Positions 24,224-34,496 of a DNA stretch of 64,000 nt are shown here, in pieces. The notes under the pieces were generated by a model. It worked only from the letters and a program-made list of their open reading frames with translations. It searched no databases and was not told the origin of the DNA. Made by a program: the position numbers and the translations under genes. Origin of the DNA: Oscillospiraceae bacterium. Lineage in GTDB: Bacteria; Bacillota; Clostridia; Lachnospirales; Lachnospiraceae. The stretch lies in NCBI GenBank assembly GCA_021771715.1, contig JAETOO010000016.1:1-64000 (forward strand). Direction: 5' to 3'. Numbering within the stretch: position 1 is the first letter of the stretch; each line of letters begins with the position of its first letter.

Positions 24224-26650
24224 TTGCGAAGACCACTGGTATGGGTTTGTCTCGCAGTTATGTTGGTTTCGGCCGTTCGGCTTGCAGCCGGGGAGGCCGG
24301 TATGAAAGCGGAGTTGGAGCGGTCGCAGGAGCTTATTCTAAATGCGGCCGACGGGCAGGGAAGAGTCACGATCAGCGGGAGAATCTGCGCGTGCACGACG
24401 GTGTCGTCCGGCATACAGTATACCCTTGACCGGCTTTCGATCGTCAAAGATGTCAAAGAGGATCGCCCGGAGCAGAGATTGAAGGAGGATCACAGGATCC
24501 TCGTGACGCTGCCGCAGGAGTTGCCGTGGGGCGGGTACGCCGTTGTGCAGGGGACGGCAGCGGCGTTTGAGCGGGCAGGCAATCCGGGGCAGTTCGATGC
24601 GCGGGAATATTACGGCCTGCACGATACGGTGTGCCGGCTTTTGGATGCCAAGGTTCAGAGTGTCAGATCGGGCGGGCATGGGCTTCGGGCACTGCTGTGG
24701 AAGCTCCGGAGGGCGTTGGACGTTTCATACGTCCGGATCCTGGGGGAAAAGGACGCGCAGACGATCTCGGCGGTGAGCCTCGGGGAAAAGGCGTGGATGG
24801 ACCGCGAGGTGAAAGCGCTGTACCAGGAGAGCGGCATCGCGCATATCGCGAGTGTGTCAGGACTGCATATTTCCCTGCTGGGGATGGGGCTGTACCGGTT
24901 GCTGCGCGGTCTTCCGGTCGGGATCGGCTGTTCGGCCGCGGTGTCCGGGAGTGTGCTGACGCTGTATGTGCTTCTGACGGGAGGCTCGGTGTCGGCGGTG
25001 CGGGCGTGGCTGATGTTCTTGCTCTGGCTGCTCGCGAAGCTGACCGGGCGAAAATACGACGCGAAGACGGCGGTGGCCGCTGCGGCGATCCTGCTGCTGG
25101 TCGGGGAGCCGCGCTACCTCAAGGATGCCTCGTTCTGGCTGTCCTTCTCGGCGGTGGCGGTGATCGCGTTCCTGCTGCCGGAGCTCACCGGTGCGTTTTG
25201 CACAGAGGAAGGTCACGGTGCTCGTTTTTTGACTCCGCTTGTCTCCAGCGCGGGAATCTGGTTTGGGATGCTTCCGGTGACGCTGTACTTTTTCTATCAG
25301 ACTCCGCCCTGGAGCATGCTGTTGAACCTGGTGATTGTCCCTCTGATGCCGGTTCTGATGGGGATGGGGCTAGTAAGCGGTTTTGCCGGCCTGGTCTCGA
25401 CGGGGCTTGGGATGTTTCTGGCAGCGCCGGTTCACTACCTGCTGCAGCTCTTTGACCTGCTCTGCCGCCTTGGACAGAGGTTACCCGGGGCCGTCTGGGT
25501 GCTTGGGAGACCGTCTGTGCCGGCGATGATCTTATATTATGCGCTGCTGTGCGTGACCGCAGCGGCGAGCGTGCGAATCCGCGGTATGGCCGGGAGTGCC
25601 GGGCTTGTCAGACGTATCAGACCCACAGAGCCCGCCAGACGTATCAGACCTGCCACGAGGCGTTCCGACGGATCTGGCGGGAAGACGCGGGCGGCAGGGC
25701 ACAGCGGCGGTGGAAGGCAGCTGTGCATTCTGTGGAGCCTTTGCATCTGTGCCTGCCTGTTTTTGGTACAGAGGACACCTCCCCGGCAGTTGGAAGTCCT
25801 CTGCCTCGACGTGGGCCAGGGAGACGGGGCGCTGGTGCGCACGCCGTCCGGGGCGGTCTTCCTGATCGACGGCGGCAGCAGCACCGAGCGGGCGCTCTGG
25901 ACATATAGAATCGGCCAGACGTTGAAGTATTATGGGATTGACACGATTGACGCGGTCTTCCTGTCACATGCGGACGGCGACCACACGAGCGGGGTGCAGG
26001 AGTATCTGGAGGAGTACGAGACGGGATTTCTCGGAGAGAACGTGCACGGCATCACGCTGAGAGAGCTGGTGCTGCCCCCGACGGCTGACCCCGCCGATTT
26101 TGCCGGGCTCGCCGCAGCTGCGGCACAAAAGGGGATTCCGGTGAGCCGGATGGAGCAGGGCGGCGTGTTCGGGTGCAGAAAGGCAGGGCGAAGGAGAGGC
26201 GAAGCGTGGCGTCTGACGTGCCTGGCGCCGGATGGCGCGGCGCTGACCGGCGATAAGAATGAGGACTCGATGGTGCTGCTCTTGCAGTACGGCAGCTTCC
26301 GGATGCTGTTTACCGGGGATCTGGAGGGGGAGGCGGAGCAGAAACTCGCGTCCTCAAACCGGCTGCCGGAGTGTGACGTCCTGAAGGTCGGCCATCACGG
26401 CTCCAAAAACGGGACCTCGGCCTCCTTCCTCGCGCGGGTGCAGCCTGCAGCCGCTGTCGTGTCGTGCGGCGCGCGCAACCGCTACGGCCACCCCTCGAAG
26501 GAGACGCTCTCCCGCCTCGCGGATGCAGGAGTCCGCACGTACTCCACAGCCGAATCCGGCGCGGTCCGGATCTGCACGGATGGGAAGCAGGAGGTTACTG
26601 TGAAAGTAAGTGGGAGTGCGAAGCACAGAGCAATCGATTTTCATGCGTAG
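24224..26650 (+). CDS. comEC: DNA uptake channel ComEC/Rec2
   Basis: An 808-residue membrane protein that carries single-stranded DNA into the cell during transformation. The N-terminal region has an OB-like part and the Competence domain, with the SGLHISLLGMGLYRLL helix region and many further helices (to about residue 455). The C-terminal metallo-beta-lactamase-like domain has CLDVGQGDGALV, FLIDGGSS and LSHADGDHTSGVQ. Between them (about residues 450-500) lies a basic spacer with three near repeats around R-R-I-R-P-T/A. The start is a TTG with ggaaagga upstream. It shares an interval with comEA and the GerMN lipoprotein gene. Confidence 0.9.
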   Translation: MRRPLVWVCLAVMLVSAVRLAAGEAGMKAELERSQELILNAADGQGRVTISGRICACTTVSSGIQYTLDRLSIVKDVKEDRPEQRLKEDHRILVTLPQELPWGGYAVVQGTAAAFERAGNPGQFDAREYYGLHDTVCRLLDAKVQSVRSGGHGLRALLWKLRRALDVSYVRILGEKDAQTISAVSLGEKAWMDREVKALYQESGIAHIASVSGLHISLLGMGLYRLLRGLPVGIGCSAAVSGSVLTLYVLLTGGSVSAVRAWLMFLLWLLAKLTGRKYDAKTAVAAAAILLLVGEPRYLKDASFWLSFSAVAVIAFLLPELTGAFCTEEGHGARFLTPLVSSAGIWFGMLPVTLYFFYQTPPWSMLLNLVIVPLMPVLMGMGLVSGFAGLVSTGLGMFLAAPVHYLLQLFDLLCRLGQRLPGAVWVLGRPSVPAMILYYALLCVTAAASVRIRGMAGSAGLVRRIRPTEPARRIRPATRRSDGSGGKTRAAGHSGGGRQLCILWSLCICACLFLVQRTPPRQLEVLCLDVGQGDGALVRTPSGAVFLIDGGSSTERALWTYRIGQTLKYYGIDTIDAVFLSHADGDHTSGVQEYLEEYETGFLGENVHGITLRELVLPPTADPADFAGLAAAAAQKGIPVSRMEQGGVFGCRKAGRRRGEAWRLTCLAPDGAALTGDKNEDSMVLLLQYGSFRMLFTGDLEGEAEQKLASSNRLPECDVLKVGHHGSKNGTSASFLARVQPAAAVVSCGARNRYGHPSKETLSRLADAGVRTYSTAESGAVRICTDGKQEVTVKVSGSAKHRAIDFHA

Positions 26651-26678
26651 CGGTGCCTGCAAAGCGGGCGGAAATTCG

Positions 26679-26708
26679 TTGACAGGTTCTTCACGCTGGC
26701 AGTAAAAT
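26679..26708 (+). promoter_or_regulatory. Promoter of the dgt-dnaG-rpoD unit
   Basis: TTGACA (26679-26684), 18-bp spacer, TAAAAT (26703-26708), about 70 bp before dgt. Confidence 0.7.
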
Positions 26709-26779
26709 AAAGAATAAATTTTAGTTTGCTGTCATTTTTTGAGACGATTTGGAGTATATTTATAGGGGAGCGTGATCGT

Positions 26780-27787
26780 ATGACCATCAGGGAGCAGACC
26801 GAACAGCTGGAGCTTTCGATTTTCAGCCCGTATGCCGCGTGCAGCCTCTATTCGAGGGGGAGGGACCGCCGGGAGGAGCCCTGCGACATCCGGACGGTCT
26901 ATCAGCGCGACCGGGACCGGATTCTGCACTGCAAGTCCTTCCGCCGGCTGAAGCAGAAGACGCAGGTGTTCCTGATCCCGGAGGGAGATCACTACCGGAC
27001 GCGCCTGACGCACACCCTGGAGGTGTCGCAGCTCGCGCGTACGATCGCGAAGGCGCTTCGGCTCAACGAGGATCTTGTGGATGCGATTGCGCTCGGCCAC
27101 GACCTGGGGCACACGCCGTTCGGCCATGCCGGGGAGCGGGCGCTCAATGAGGTCTGCCCGAGCGGGTTCACACACGTCGAGCAGAGCGTGCGGGTGGTCG
27201 AGCTGCTCGAGAAGGGCGGCGAGGGGCTGAATCTGACGTGGGAGGTGCGGGATGGGATTCGGAACCACCGGACGTCAGGCAAACCGCAGACGCTGGAGGG
27301 ACAGATCGTGCGCTACTGTGACAAGATCGCGTACCTGAACCACGACATCGACGACGCGGAGCGCGCGGGGATCCTGAAGGACGGCGATATCCCCAAGGAG
27401 AGCCGTGAGATGATCGGCGATACGGCGCGCAGGCGGCTGAACACGCTGATCCATGACGTGGTGCGCCACAGCGAGGGGCAGGACCACATCACCATGTCCG
27501 CGGAGATGGAGCAGGCGATGCGGGATCTGAAGGCGTTCATGTTTCGGCGTGTCTACTGCAATGCAGAGGCGAAGCATGAGGAGGACAAGGCGGTGCGGAT
27601 GATACAGGAGCTGTACGGCTACTACAACGACCACCCGGAGGTGCTGCCGGACGAGTATCAGTTCCTGATGCGCGAGAAGGGAGAGCCGAGGGAGCGGGTG
27701 GTCTGTGACTACATCGCAGGCATGACAGACCCGTACTCCATCAAAAAATACACGGATCTGTTTGTGCCGAAGTCGTGGCAGGTGTGA
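26780..27787 (+). CDS. dgt: dGTP triphosphohydrolase-like HD protein
   Basis: A 335-residue HD-superfamily enzyme that removes triphosphate from dNTPs. RDRDRILHCKSFRRLKQKTQV is the family opening. Metal ligands are H in RLTHTLEVSQ, HD in IALGHDLGHTPFGHAGE and a later D in YCDKIAYLNHDIDDA. Size fits the short (type 2) dGTPase class. The ATG follows ataggggagc. Placement before dnaG is common in Clostridia. Confidence 0.9.
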   Translation: MTIREQTEQLELSIFSPYAACSLYSRGRDRREEPCDIRTVYQRDRDRILHCKSFRRLKQKTQVFLIPEGDHYRTRLTHTLEVSQLARTIAKALRLNEDLVDAIALGHDLGHTPFGHAGERALNEVCPSGFTHVEQSVRVVELLEKGGEGLNLTWEVRDGIRNHRTSGKPQTLEGQIVRYCDKIAYLNHDIDDAERAGILKDGDIPKESREMIGDTARRRLNTLIHDVVRHSEGQDHITMSAEMEQAMRDLKAFMFRRVYCNAEAKHEEDKAVRMIQELYGYYNDHPEVLPDEYQFLMREKGEPRERVVCDYIAGMTDPYSIKKYTDLFVPKSWQV

Positions 27788-27846
27788 AAACGGCAGGTTA
27801 GCGGATTTGACAGACCGGGAGAGATCCGGGCACCGGAGGTAGTTGC

Positions 27847-29613
27847 ATGTTTTATTCGGATGATTTGATCGAGGAGGTACGGTCGAGAAACGATATCGTG
27901 GACGTGATCGGGAGCTATGTGAAGCTGCAGCGCAGAGGCAGCTCCTACTTCGGCCTGTGTCCGTTCCACAATGAGAAGTCGCCATCGTTCTCTGTCAGCC
28001 CCGCGAAGCAGATGTTTTACTGCTTTGGCTGCGGGGCGGGCGGAAATGTGTTTACCTTCTTAATGGAATATGAAAATTTTACGTTCCCGGAGGCGCTGAA
28101 GTCGCTCGCCGACCGTGCGGGGGTGGATCTGCCGGAGGTGGAGTATTCCGAGGAGGCGAAAAAGCAGCGGGACCTCAAGAGCGCGGTGCTCGAGGTCAAC
28201 AAGATGGCGGCAACGTTTTTCTACTACCAGCTGCGCGCGCCGCAGGGGGCCAAGGCGATGGAGTATCTGAAGAATCGCGCGCTCTCGGACGAGACGATGC
28301 GCAGATTCGGACTCGGGTACGCGGGGCCATACAGCGATGCGCTGTACCGTTACCTGAAACAAAAGGGGATTTCGGATGCGCTTTTGAAGGAGTCCGGCCT
28401 GATGAGCGTGAACGAGCGGCAGGGGATGTACGACAAGTTCTGGAACCGGGTCATGTTCCCGATCATGGACGTCAACGGGAAGGTGATCGGGTTTGGCGGG
28501 CGCGTGATGGGCGACGCAAAGCCGAAGTATCTGAACTCGCCGGAGACGATCATCTTTGACAAGAGCCGGAACCTGTACGGGCTGCACATTGCCCGCACCT
28601 CGCGGAAAAAATATCTGCTCGTGTGCGAGGGCTACATGGATGTGATCTCCATGCACCAGGCGGGCTTTACGAATGCGGTCGCCTCGCTGGGGACGGCGCT
28701 GACGAGCCAGCACGCCTCACTTTTGAAGCGGTACACGGACGAGGTGATTCTGACGTATGACAGCGATGAGGCGGGAGTCAAGGCGGCGCTGCGGGCGATT
28801 CCGCTCCTGAAGGCGGCGGGGATCGCGACGAAGGTGCTGCACATGGACCCCTACAAGGACCCGGATGAGTTTATTAAGGCGCGCGGGACCGAGGCGTTTG
28901 AGGAGCGGATTGCGCAGGCGGAGAACAGCTTTCTGTTCGAGCTCTCGGTGCTGGAGCGGTCGTACGATATGAGGGATCCGGAGTCGAAGACGCGGTTCCA
29001 CCAGGCGGCTGCGGCCAAGATCGCTGGCTTCGAGCTCGAGCTCGAGCGGGAGAATTATATCGAGGCGGTGGCTGCAAAATACCATGTATCGTTTGAGGGG
29101 CTGCGCAGGATGGTGATGAACTGTCTGATGCAGGGCGTCCCGGCGAGGACGGAGCAGCCGCAGGTGCGCCGCCAGGCGCCAAAGGAGAAGGACGACGGGA
29201 TCCGGAAATCCCAGAGGCTGATCCTGACCTGGCTCTCGGAGTATCCGCAGTTGTTTGCGACGATATCCAGGTACATCCGGCCGGAGGATTTTTCGGACGA
29301 GCTCTACCGGAAGGTGGCGGGGATGCTCTACGGGCAGATGGAGCAGGGCGAGCTGAATCCGGCAAAGATCACGAGCTGCTTTACGGAGCCGGAGGAGCAG
29401 CGGGTGGTCGCACAGCTGTTTAACACGGAGCTTCGCGTGGAGAGCGACGCGGAGCGGGAAAAGGCGATGAAGGAGACCATTTACAAGGTAGTCGAGCACG
29501 GGATCGCGAGGAAGACGGCGGAGCTTGATCCGACCGATATCGCGGGACTCCAGAAGCTCGTAGACGCAAAGAGGAGGCTGCAGGAGATCAGAAAGCTGCA
29601 TATTTCGCTGTAA
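27847..29613 (+). CDS. dnaG: DNA primase
   Basis: A 588-residue primase that makes RNA primers at the replication fork. The CHC2 zinc domain is at residues ~38-64 (CPFHNEKSPSFS, then MFYCFGCGAGG). The Toprim core has VCEGYMDVISMHQAGF (near 260) and YDSDEAGVKAALRA (near 300). The C-terminal part is the helicase-binding domain. ATG at 27847 follows ccggaggtagttgc. It lies between dgt and rpoD, the classic macromolecular synthesis order. Confidence 0.97.
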   Translation: MFYSDDLIEEVRSRNDIVDVIGSYVKLQRRGSSYFGLCPFHNEKSPSFSVSPAKQMFYCFGCGAGGNVFTFLMEYENFTFPEALKSLADRAGVDLPEVEYSEEAKKQRDLKSAVLEVNKMAATFFYYQLRAPQGAKAMEYLKNRALSDETMRRFGLGYAGPYSDALYRYLKQKGISDALLKESGLMSVNERQGMYDKFWNRVMFPIMDVNGKVIGFGGRVMGDAKPKYLNSPETIIFDKSRNLYGLHIARTSRKKYLLVCEGYMDVISMHQAGFTNAVASLGTALTSQHASLLKRYTDEVILTYDSDEAGVKAALRAIPLLKAAGIATKVLHMDPYKDPDEFIKARGTEAFEERIAQAENSFLFELSVLERSYDMRDPESKTRFHQAAAAKIAGFELELERENYIEAVAAKYHVSFEGLRRMVMNCLMQGVPARTEQPQVRRQAPKEKDDGIRKSQRLILTWLSEYPQLFATISRYIRPEDFSDELYRKVAGMLYGQMEQGELNPAKITSCFTEPEEQRVVAQLFNTELRVESDAEREKAMKETIYKVVEHGIARKTAELDPTDIAGLQKLVDAKRRLQEIRKLHISL

Positions 29614-29708
29614 CACGGAAAGAATGAGAGATAGAATCCGCACCGCTGTGCCGGATTTGGAACGTTTCGGGGCAAAAAGCCAGGCCGAACGGAAAGGTAG
29701 GTAGCCGG

Positions 29709-30821
29709 ATGGAGGAACACACGAAGGAGTTTCAGAAAAGACTGCAGGAACTGGTGACACTGGCGCGGAGCAAGAAAAATATTTTGGAGTATGACGAGGT
29801 CCAGAGCTTTTTCGGGACACAGGGGCTCAGCGAGCGCCAATACGAAATGATCTTCGATTACCTGGCGGAGAAGGGCGTCGACGTTCTGAACATCTCGGGC
29901 TCGGAGGAGACACTGCTGGAGCCGGACGAGCTCTACGAGGAGGAGCAGGAGGAAGCGTCAGGGCGCATCGATCTGTCTGCTCCGGAGGGTTCGGCTACGG
30001 ATGACCCAGTCAGGATGTATCTGAAGGAGATCGGGAGGATTCCGCTGCTGACGGCGGAGGAGGAGATCGAGCTCGCAAAACGGATGAGCGAGGGCGACGA
30101 GGAGGCCAAGCAGAAGCTGGTGGAGGCCAATCTGCGCCTTGTCGTGAGCATCGCAAAGCGGTTTGCGGGGCGCGGGATGCAGCTTTTGGATCTGATTCAG
30201 GAGGGAAACCTGGGGCTGATCAAGGCGGTGGAGAAGTTTGACTACACGAAGGGCTACAAGTTCAGCACGTACGCGACGTGGTGGATCAAGCAGGCGATCA
30301 CGCGGGCGCTCGCGGACCAGGCGCGCACCATCCGCATCCCGGTGCATATGGTAGAGACGATGAACCGCGTGGTGCGGACATCACGGCAGCTGGCGCAGCA
30401 GCTTGGCCGGGAGCCAAGGCCGGAGGAGCTGGCCGAAAAGCTGGAGATGACGCCGGCGAAGGTGCAGGAGATCCTGAAGATTTCGCAGGAGCCGGTGTCG
30501 ATGGAGACGCCGGTCGGGGAAGAGGAGGACAGCCACCTGGGAGATTTTATCCGGGATGAGAACATGCCGGTGCCGGAGGAGGAAGCGGCGTACAGCATCC
30601 TGCGCGAGCAGATTGCGGAGGTGCTCGAGACGCTGACAGACCGGGAGCAGCAGGTGATCCGCCTGCGCTTCGGGCTGGATGACGGACATCAGAGGACGCT
30701 CGAGGAGGTCGGAAAGCTGTTCAATGTGACGAGAGAGCGCATCCGGCAGATCGAGGCGAAGGCGATACGGAGGATCAAGCAGCCCAGCCGTGCGCGGAAG
30801 CTGCGGGATTACCTGGAATAG
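29709..30821 (+). CDS. rpoD: RNA polymerase primary sigma factor (SigA/RpoD)
   Basis: A 370-residue sigma-70, the size of B. subtilis SigA. Region 1.1 is at the N-terminus. [21 protein letters not shown] starts region 1.2. Region 2 has [35 protein letters not shown]. Region 4 has the helix-turn-helix [27 protein letters not shown]. The ATG follows aaaggtaggtagccgg. A GC-rich hairpin without a T-tract (30824-30845) lies between rpoD and trmK, so read-through is likely. Confidence 0.98.
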   Translation: MEEHTKEFQKRLQELVTLARSKKNILEYDEVQSFFGTQGLSERQYEMIFDYLAEKGVDVLNISGSEETLLEPDELYEEEQEEASGRIDLSAPEGSATDDPVRMYLKEIGRIPLLTAEEEIELAKRMSEGDEEAKQKLVEANLRLVVSIAKRFAGRGMQLLDLIQEGNLGLIKAVEKFDYTKGYKFSTYATWWIKQAITRALADQARTIRIPVHMVETMNRVVRTSRQLAQQLGREPRPEELAEKLEMTPAKVQEILKISQEPVSMETPVGEEEDSHLGDFIRDENMPVPEEEAAYSILREQIAEVLETLTDREQQVIRLRFGLDDGHQRTLEEVGKLFNVTRERIRQIEAKAIRRIKQPSRARKLRDYLE

Positions 30822-30867
30822 AGCGCGGCCCGGCGGTGGGCCGCGGTGTGATGGCGGGAGGTTAGAG

Positions 30868-31650
30868 ATGCAGATATCGAGACGCTTGCAGGCAGTATCC
30901 GGGATGGTGACTTCCGGATTCCGCCTTGCGGATGTGGGGACGGATCACGGGTACATACCGATCGAGCTGGTGCGCTCGGGGCGGGTGCCGCACGCCGTTG
31001 CGATGGACATCAACCGCGGGCCGCTGCTGCGGGCGCAGGAGAATATACGGCGCTATGGGCTCGAGGGACAGATCGAGACGAGGCTCTCGGACGGACTGCA
31101 CGCGCTGGCGCCCGGGGAGGCGGACTCCGTCGTGATCGCCGGGATGGGCGGTCTGCTGGTTGTGCGCATCCTGCAGGAGGGGAGCGCGGCGCTCGAGGGG
31201 GTCCGCGAGCTGATCCTCCAGCCGCAGTCAGAGCTCCGAAGCGTCCGGCTGTACCTGGAGGAAGCAGGGTATGAGATTGCGGACGAGGATCTGGTGTGCG
31301 AGGACGGAAAATTTTACCCGATGATGCGGGCAGTCAGAAAATCCGAAAAATCAGGAGCGGCGAAGCGGGTAGCGGAGGAAAAAGGAGCGGGAGGTGGCGT
31401 GAGACGGGGAACGCCGGAATCGGAACAGGCGGTTCTGCGGGAGCTCGGCCTGTGCTACGGCCCGGTGCTTCTTGGAAAAAAGCACTGCCTGCTGGGGCAG
31501 TACCTTGCCCGGGAGGAGACGCTGATCGTCCGCGTGCTGGAGTCGCTGGCGGGTAAGTGCACAGAGGCGGCGAACGAGCGAAGGGCCGAGCTGCTCGGCC
31601 AGCTGGAGCTGCTGCGGCGTGCAGAGGAATTGCTGGATGGGGAACGATAG
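30868..31650 (+). CDS. trmK: tRNA (adenine(22)-N1)-methyltransferase
   Basis: A 260-residue SAM enzyme of the TrmK family that methylates A22 of tRNA. Motif I is ADVGTDHGYIPIELV (near residue 24), AMDINRGPL follows, and VIAGMGGLL near 88 is the family's catalytic loop. The RELILQPQSELRSVRLYL segment is also typical. A Lys/Glu/Gly-rich insertion of ~25 residues (near 165-190) sits before the C-terminal helical part. The ATG follows gggaggttagag. Position after rpoD is conserved in Firmicutes. Confidence 0.92.
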   Translation: MQISRRLQAVSGMVTSGFRLADVGTDHGYIPIELVRSGRVPHAVAMDINRGPLLRAQENIRRYGLEGQIETRLSDGLHALAPGEADSVVIAGMGGLLVVRILQEGSAALEGVRELILQPQSELRSVRLYLEEAGYEIADEDLVCEDGKFYPMMRAVRKSEKSGAAKRVAEEKGAGGGVRRGTPESEQAVLRELGLCYGPVLLGKKHCLLGQYLAREETLIVRVLESLAGKCTEAANERRAELLGQLELLRRAEELLDGER

Positions 31651-31844
31651 CTCATATAGCGTATCGCCCCCTTGTGGAAATAATTCGGTCTATGCTCACG
31701 GCGTGTGAAACGGAAGATATCTGTGGTGTGCGGTGTGCAAACGATGGCATCTGTGTGCTGACAAATAAGAACGGAATAATCTAAGAATGAAGGACGATGA
31801 GATTGAGAAAGGAGCGGGCAGTGGTCTGACTGCGCAGAAAGCAT

Positions 31845-32627
31845 ATGAATACTGGCAAGATTATCAAGGAGGTTGAGAAGGAGTTTCCGCCGCAGCTGGC
31901 GATGGACTGGGATAATTCGGGGCTGCAGGTCGGAAGCAGAAAGAACAGTGTGAAGAAGGTCGTCGTTGCGGTGGATGCGACAAATGCGGTGATCGAGTCC
32001 TGCGTCGCGTGGAAGGCGGAGCTTCTGATTACGCACCATCCGCTGATGCTCGACGGGATCCGAAAGGTCAACGACGAGTCCATGTACGGGCGGAAGATCC
32101 TGGCGCTTGCGGAGAACGGGATCACGCACTACGCGATGCACACGAACTATGATGTCGCGAAAATGGCGGAGCTCGCCAACCAGGCGCTGAAGCTGAAAAA
32201 ATGTGTTCCGCTGGAGGTGACCGGGTGTGCGGAGGACGGGACAGAGTACGGGATCGGCAGCATCGGCGAGCTCCCCAGGAGGATGACCGCCGCAGACTGC
32301 TGCGAATACGTGAAGAACGCATTTGCCCTGGAGCATGTGCGGCTGTTCGGCAGCCGTGAGGCAAAGGGGAAGCGCGTGGCGCTCTGTCCGGGTGCGGGCA
32401 AGAGCATGCTGGCCGATGCGCTCGCAAAGGAAGCGGACATTTTTATCACGGGCGATTTCGACCATCACAGTGGGCTCGATGCGGTCGACCAGGGGCTCAC
32501 CATCATCGACGCCGGGCATTACGGGGTCGAGAAGCTCTTCATCGCGCAGGTCGCGGACCTTTTGAAGGAGCGGTTCCCGGAGCTGAAGGTAAAGACAATC
32601 TACGGAGAGCCGTTTGAGACGATGTAG
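31845..32627 (+). CDS. Nif3-like dinuclear metal center protein
   Basis: A 260-residue member of the NIF3/YbgI (DUF34) family, which binds two metals and may act as a GTP cyclohydrolase I-type or conjugate hydrolase. AMDWDNSGLQVG is the N-terminal signature. LLITHHPLML gives metal-binding His residues, and FDHHSGLDA plus DAGHYGVEK the others. No clear ribosome site precedes the ATG. It follows trmK, a common pairing in Firmicutes. Function is not settled for the family. Confidence 0.9.
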   Translation: MNTGKIIKEVEKEFPPQLAMDWDNSGLQVGSRKNSVKKVVVAVDATNAVIESCVAWKAELLITHHPLMLDGIRKVNDESMYGRKILALAENGITHYAMHTNYDVAKMAELANQALKLKKCVPLEVTGCAEDGTEYGIGSIGELPRRMTAADCCEYVKNAFALEHVRLFGSREAKGKRVALCPGAGKSMLADALAKEADIFITGDFDHHSGLDAVDQGLTIIDAGHYGVEKLFIAQVADLLKERFPELKVKTIYGEPFETM

Positions 32628-32809
32628 AACTGTTGGGATAGTTGCCGGAGATCCGTGTATCAGGTAAGGCAACACCAGAACATGTCTAGTGCTGCTGCGG
32701 CAGATTGGACAGGACGGTAAGTAAGACATAATTGTGAGTGCGTCTGTAGTTCAGATAGCTTGGGATTATGGATAAGAGATAAAATTCAGGGCAGGAGAGG
32801 TGGCAGGAT

Positions 32810-34480
32810 ATGGAGCGAGGCAGGATCACACTGGAGATCAACGGAGAAAAAAAGGAGTACCCGGCTGGGATCAGCTACAGGGAGCTGGCCGCGGAGTATC
32901 AGGGTGCATACGAATATAAGATCGTTCTGGCGAAGGAGAACGGCAGACTGCGCGAGCTGATGAAGAAGCCGGAGAACGGCAGCCGGATTACGTTCGTGAC
33001 CGTGCGGGATAAGGCGGGCTACAGCACATACCGCCGCAGCATGGTGCTTCTGATGCTGAAGGGAATTTATCATGTGGTCGGAGACAACCGCCGGATTGAC
33101 CGCGTCGGTGTCCATTTTGCGGTCGGCGGCGGCTATTACTGCACCATGCAGGGGAGTGTGGAGCCGACGCAGGAATTTCTCGACCAGGTGAAAGCGTACA
33201 TGCAGCAGCTGATCCGCGAGGCGCAGCCGATCAAAAAGAGTTCGATCGCGACGTACGAGGCGCGCAGGCGTTTCCGGGAGTACCGGATGTACGACAAGGA
33301 GCAGCTCTTCCGCTATCGACGCGCGTCCAAGGTCAATATCTATGAGCTGCTGACGTTTGAGGACTATTTTTACGGCTATATGGTTCCGGACACCTCCTAC
33401 CTGGGCTGTTTTGACCTGACACGCTTCGAGGATGGGTTTGTGCTGCGCTTCCCGCTCCAGAAGGAGCCGGACCGGCTGCCGGAGTTCCGGCCGCAGTATA
33501 AGATCTACCGCGTGCAGAAGGATTCGATGGAGTGGGGGACGCGGCTTGGCATCCCGACGGTCGGCGCGCTGAACGATTTTATCGTGCGTCATGGCGTGAA
33601 GGAGCTGATCATGGTGCAGGAGGCGTACCACGAGAAGCGGATCGCCGAGATTGCGGAGCAGATTGCGGCAAAGCGGGAGCAGAAGATCGTGCTGATCGCG
33701 GGTCCGTCCTCGTCGGGCAAGACGACGTTCTCTCATCGCCTCTCCACGCAGCTGTCCGTCTTTGGACTGAAGCCGCATCCGATCGCCGCCGACGATTATT
33801 TTGTGAACCGGGAGGACACGCCGCGCGATGCGGACGGTAAGTATGACTTCGAGCGGATCGAGGCGATCGACACGAAGCAGCTGAACCAGGATATGCTGGC
33901 TTTGCTGAACGGGGAGACGGTGGAGTTGCCCTCCTTTAATTTCAAGTCGGGAAGGCGGGAATATAAAGGAAAGTACAAGACGCTCGGAAAGGATGACATT
34001 CTGATCATTGAGGGAATCCACTGTCTGAATGACCAGCTGACGCATGCGCTGCCAAGAGAGAGCAAGTTCAAGATCTACATCAGCGCGCTGACGCAGCTGA
34101 ATATCGACGAGCACAACCGGATTCCGACGACGGACGGGAGACTGCTGCGCAGGATTGTCCGCGATGCGCGTACGCGGGGGACGAATGCGAAGGATACGAT
34201 CGGGATGTGGGATTCGGTGCGGCGCGGGGAGGAGAATAATATTTTCCCGTACCAGGAGAGCGCCGATGTGATGTTCAATTCTGCGCTGATCTACGAGCTG
34301 GCGGCGCTGAAGCTCTACGCCGAGCCGCAGCTATTCTCGATCAGCCAGGAGGAGCCGGAGTACGAGGAGGCGAAGCGATTGCTGAAGTTCCTCGACTACT
34401 TCCTCCCGGTTCCGTGCGATGATATCCCGAACAATTCCCTGATCCGCGAGTTTATCGGCGGGGGCTGTTTTGATCTGTAG
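32810..34480 (+). CDS. Nucleoside kinase with TGS domain (uridine kinase-like)
   Basis: A 556-residue fusion. Residues ~1-65 form a TGS-like domain. The next ~200 residues look like the second additional domain of threonyl-tRNA synthetase (RVGVHFAVGGGYYCTM; EFLDQVKAYMQQLI). A P-loop kinase follows with Walker A LIAGPSSSGKTTFSHRL (near residue 300), DDYF and IIEGIHCLND. The kinase half resembles uridine kinase/phosphoribulokinase. Such fusions are standard in Clostridia and Thermotoga. The ATG follows aggagaggtggcagg. The phosphate acceptor is unproven. Confidence 0.88.
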   Translation: MERGRITLEINGEKKEYPAGISYRELAAEYQGAYEYKIVLAKENGRLRELMKKPENGSRITFVTVRDKAGYSTYRRSMVLLMLKGIYHVVGDNRRIDRVGVHFAVGGGYYCTMQGSVEPTQEFLDQVKAYMQQLIREAQPIKKSSIATYEARRRFREYRMYDKEQLFRYRRASKVNIYELLTFEDYFYGYMVPDTSYLGCFDLTRFEDGFVLRFPLQKEPDRLPEFRPQYKIYRVQKDSMEWGTRLGIPTVGALNDFIVRHGVKELIMVQEAYHEKRIAEIAEQIAAKREQKIVLIAGPSSSGKTTFSHRLSTQLSVFGLKPHPIAADDYFVNREDTPRDADGKYDFERIEAIDTKQLNQDMLALLNGETVELPSFNFKSGRREYKGKYKTLGKDDILIIEGIHCLNDQLTHALPRESKFKIYISALTQLNIDEHNRIPTTDGRLLRRIVRDARTRGTNAKDTIGMWDSVRRGEENNIFPYQESADVMFNSALIYELAALKLYAEPQLFSISQEEPEYEEAKRLLKFLDYFLPVPCDDIPNNSLIREFIGGGCFDL

Positions 34481-34496
34481 GAGCTTTGGGGGGAGA

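Noticed and set aside
24060-24305. 81-codon plus-strand frame between the GerMN lipoprotein and comEC genes
   Set aside because: It begins at a non-ATG codon, overlaps the comEC start in another frame and has no similarity I can see.
31694-31784. Short Cys-containing frame between trmK and nif3
   Set aside because: Thirty codons without a ribosome site; no support beyond being open.
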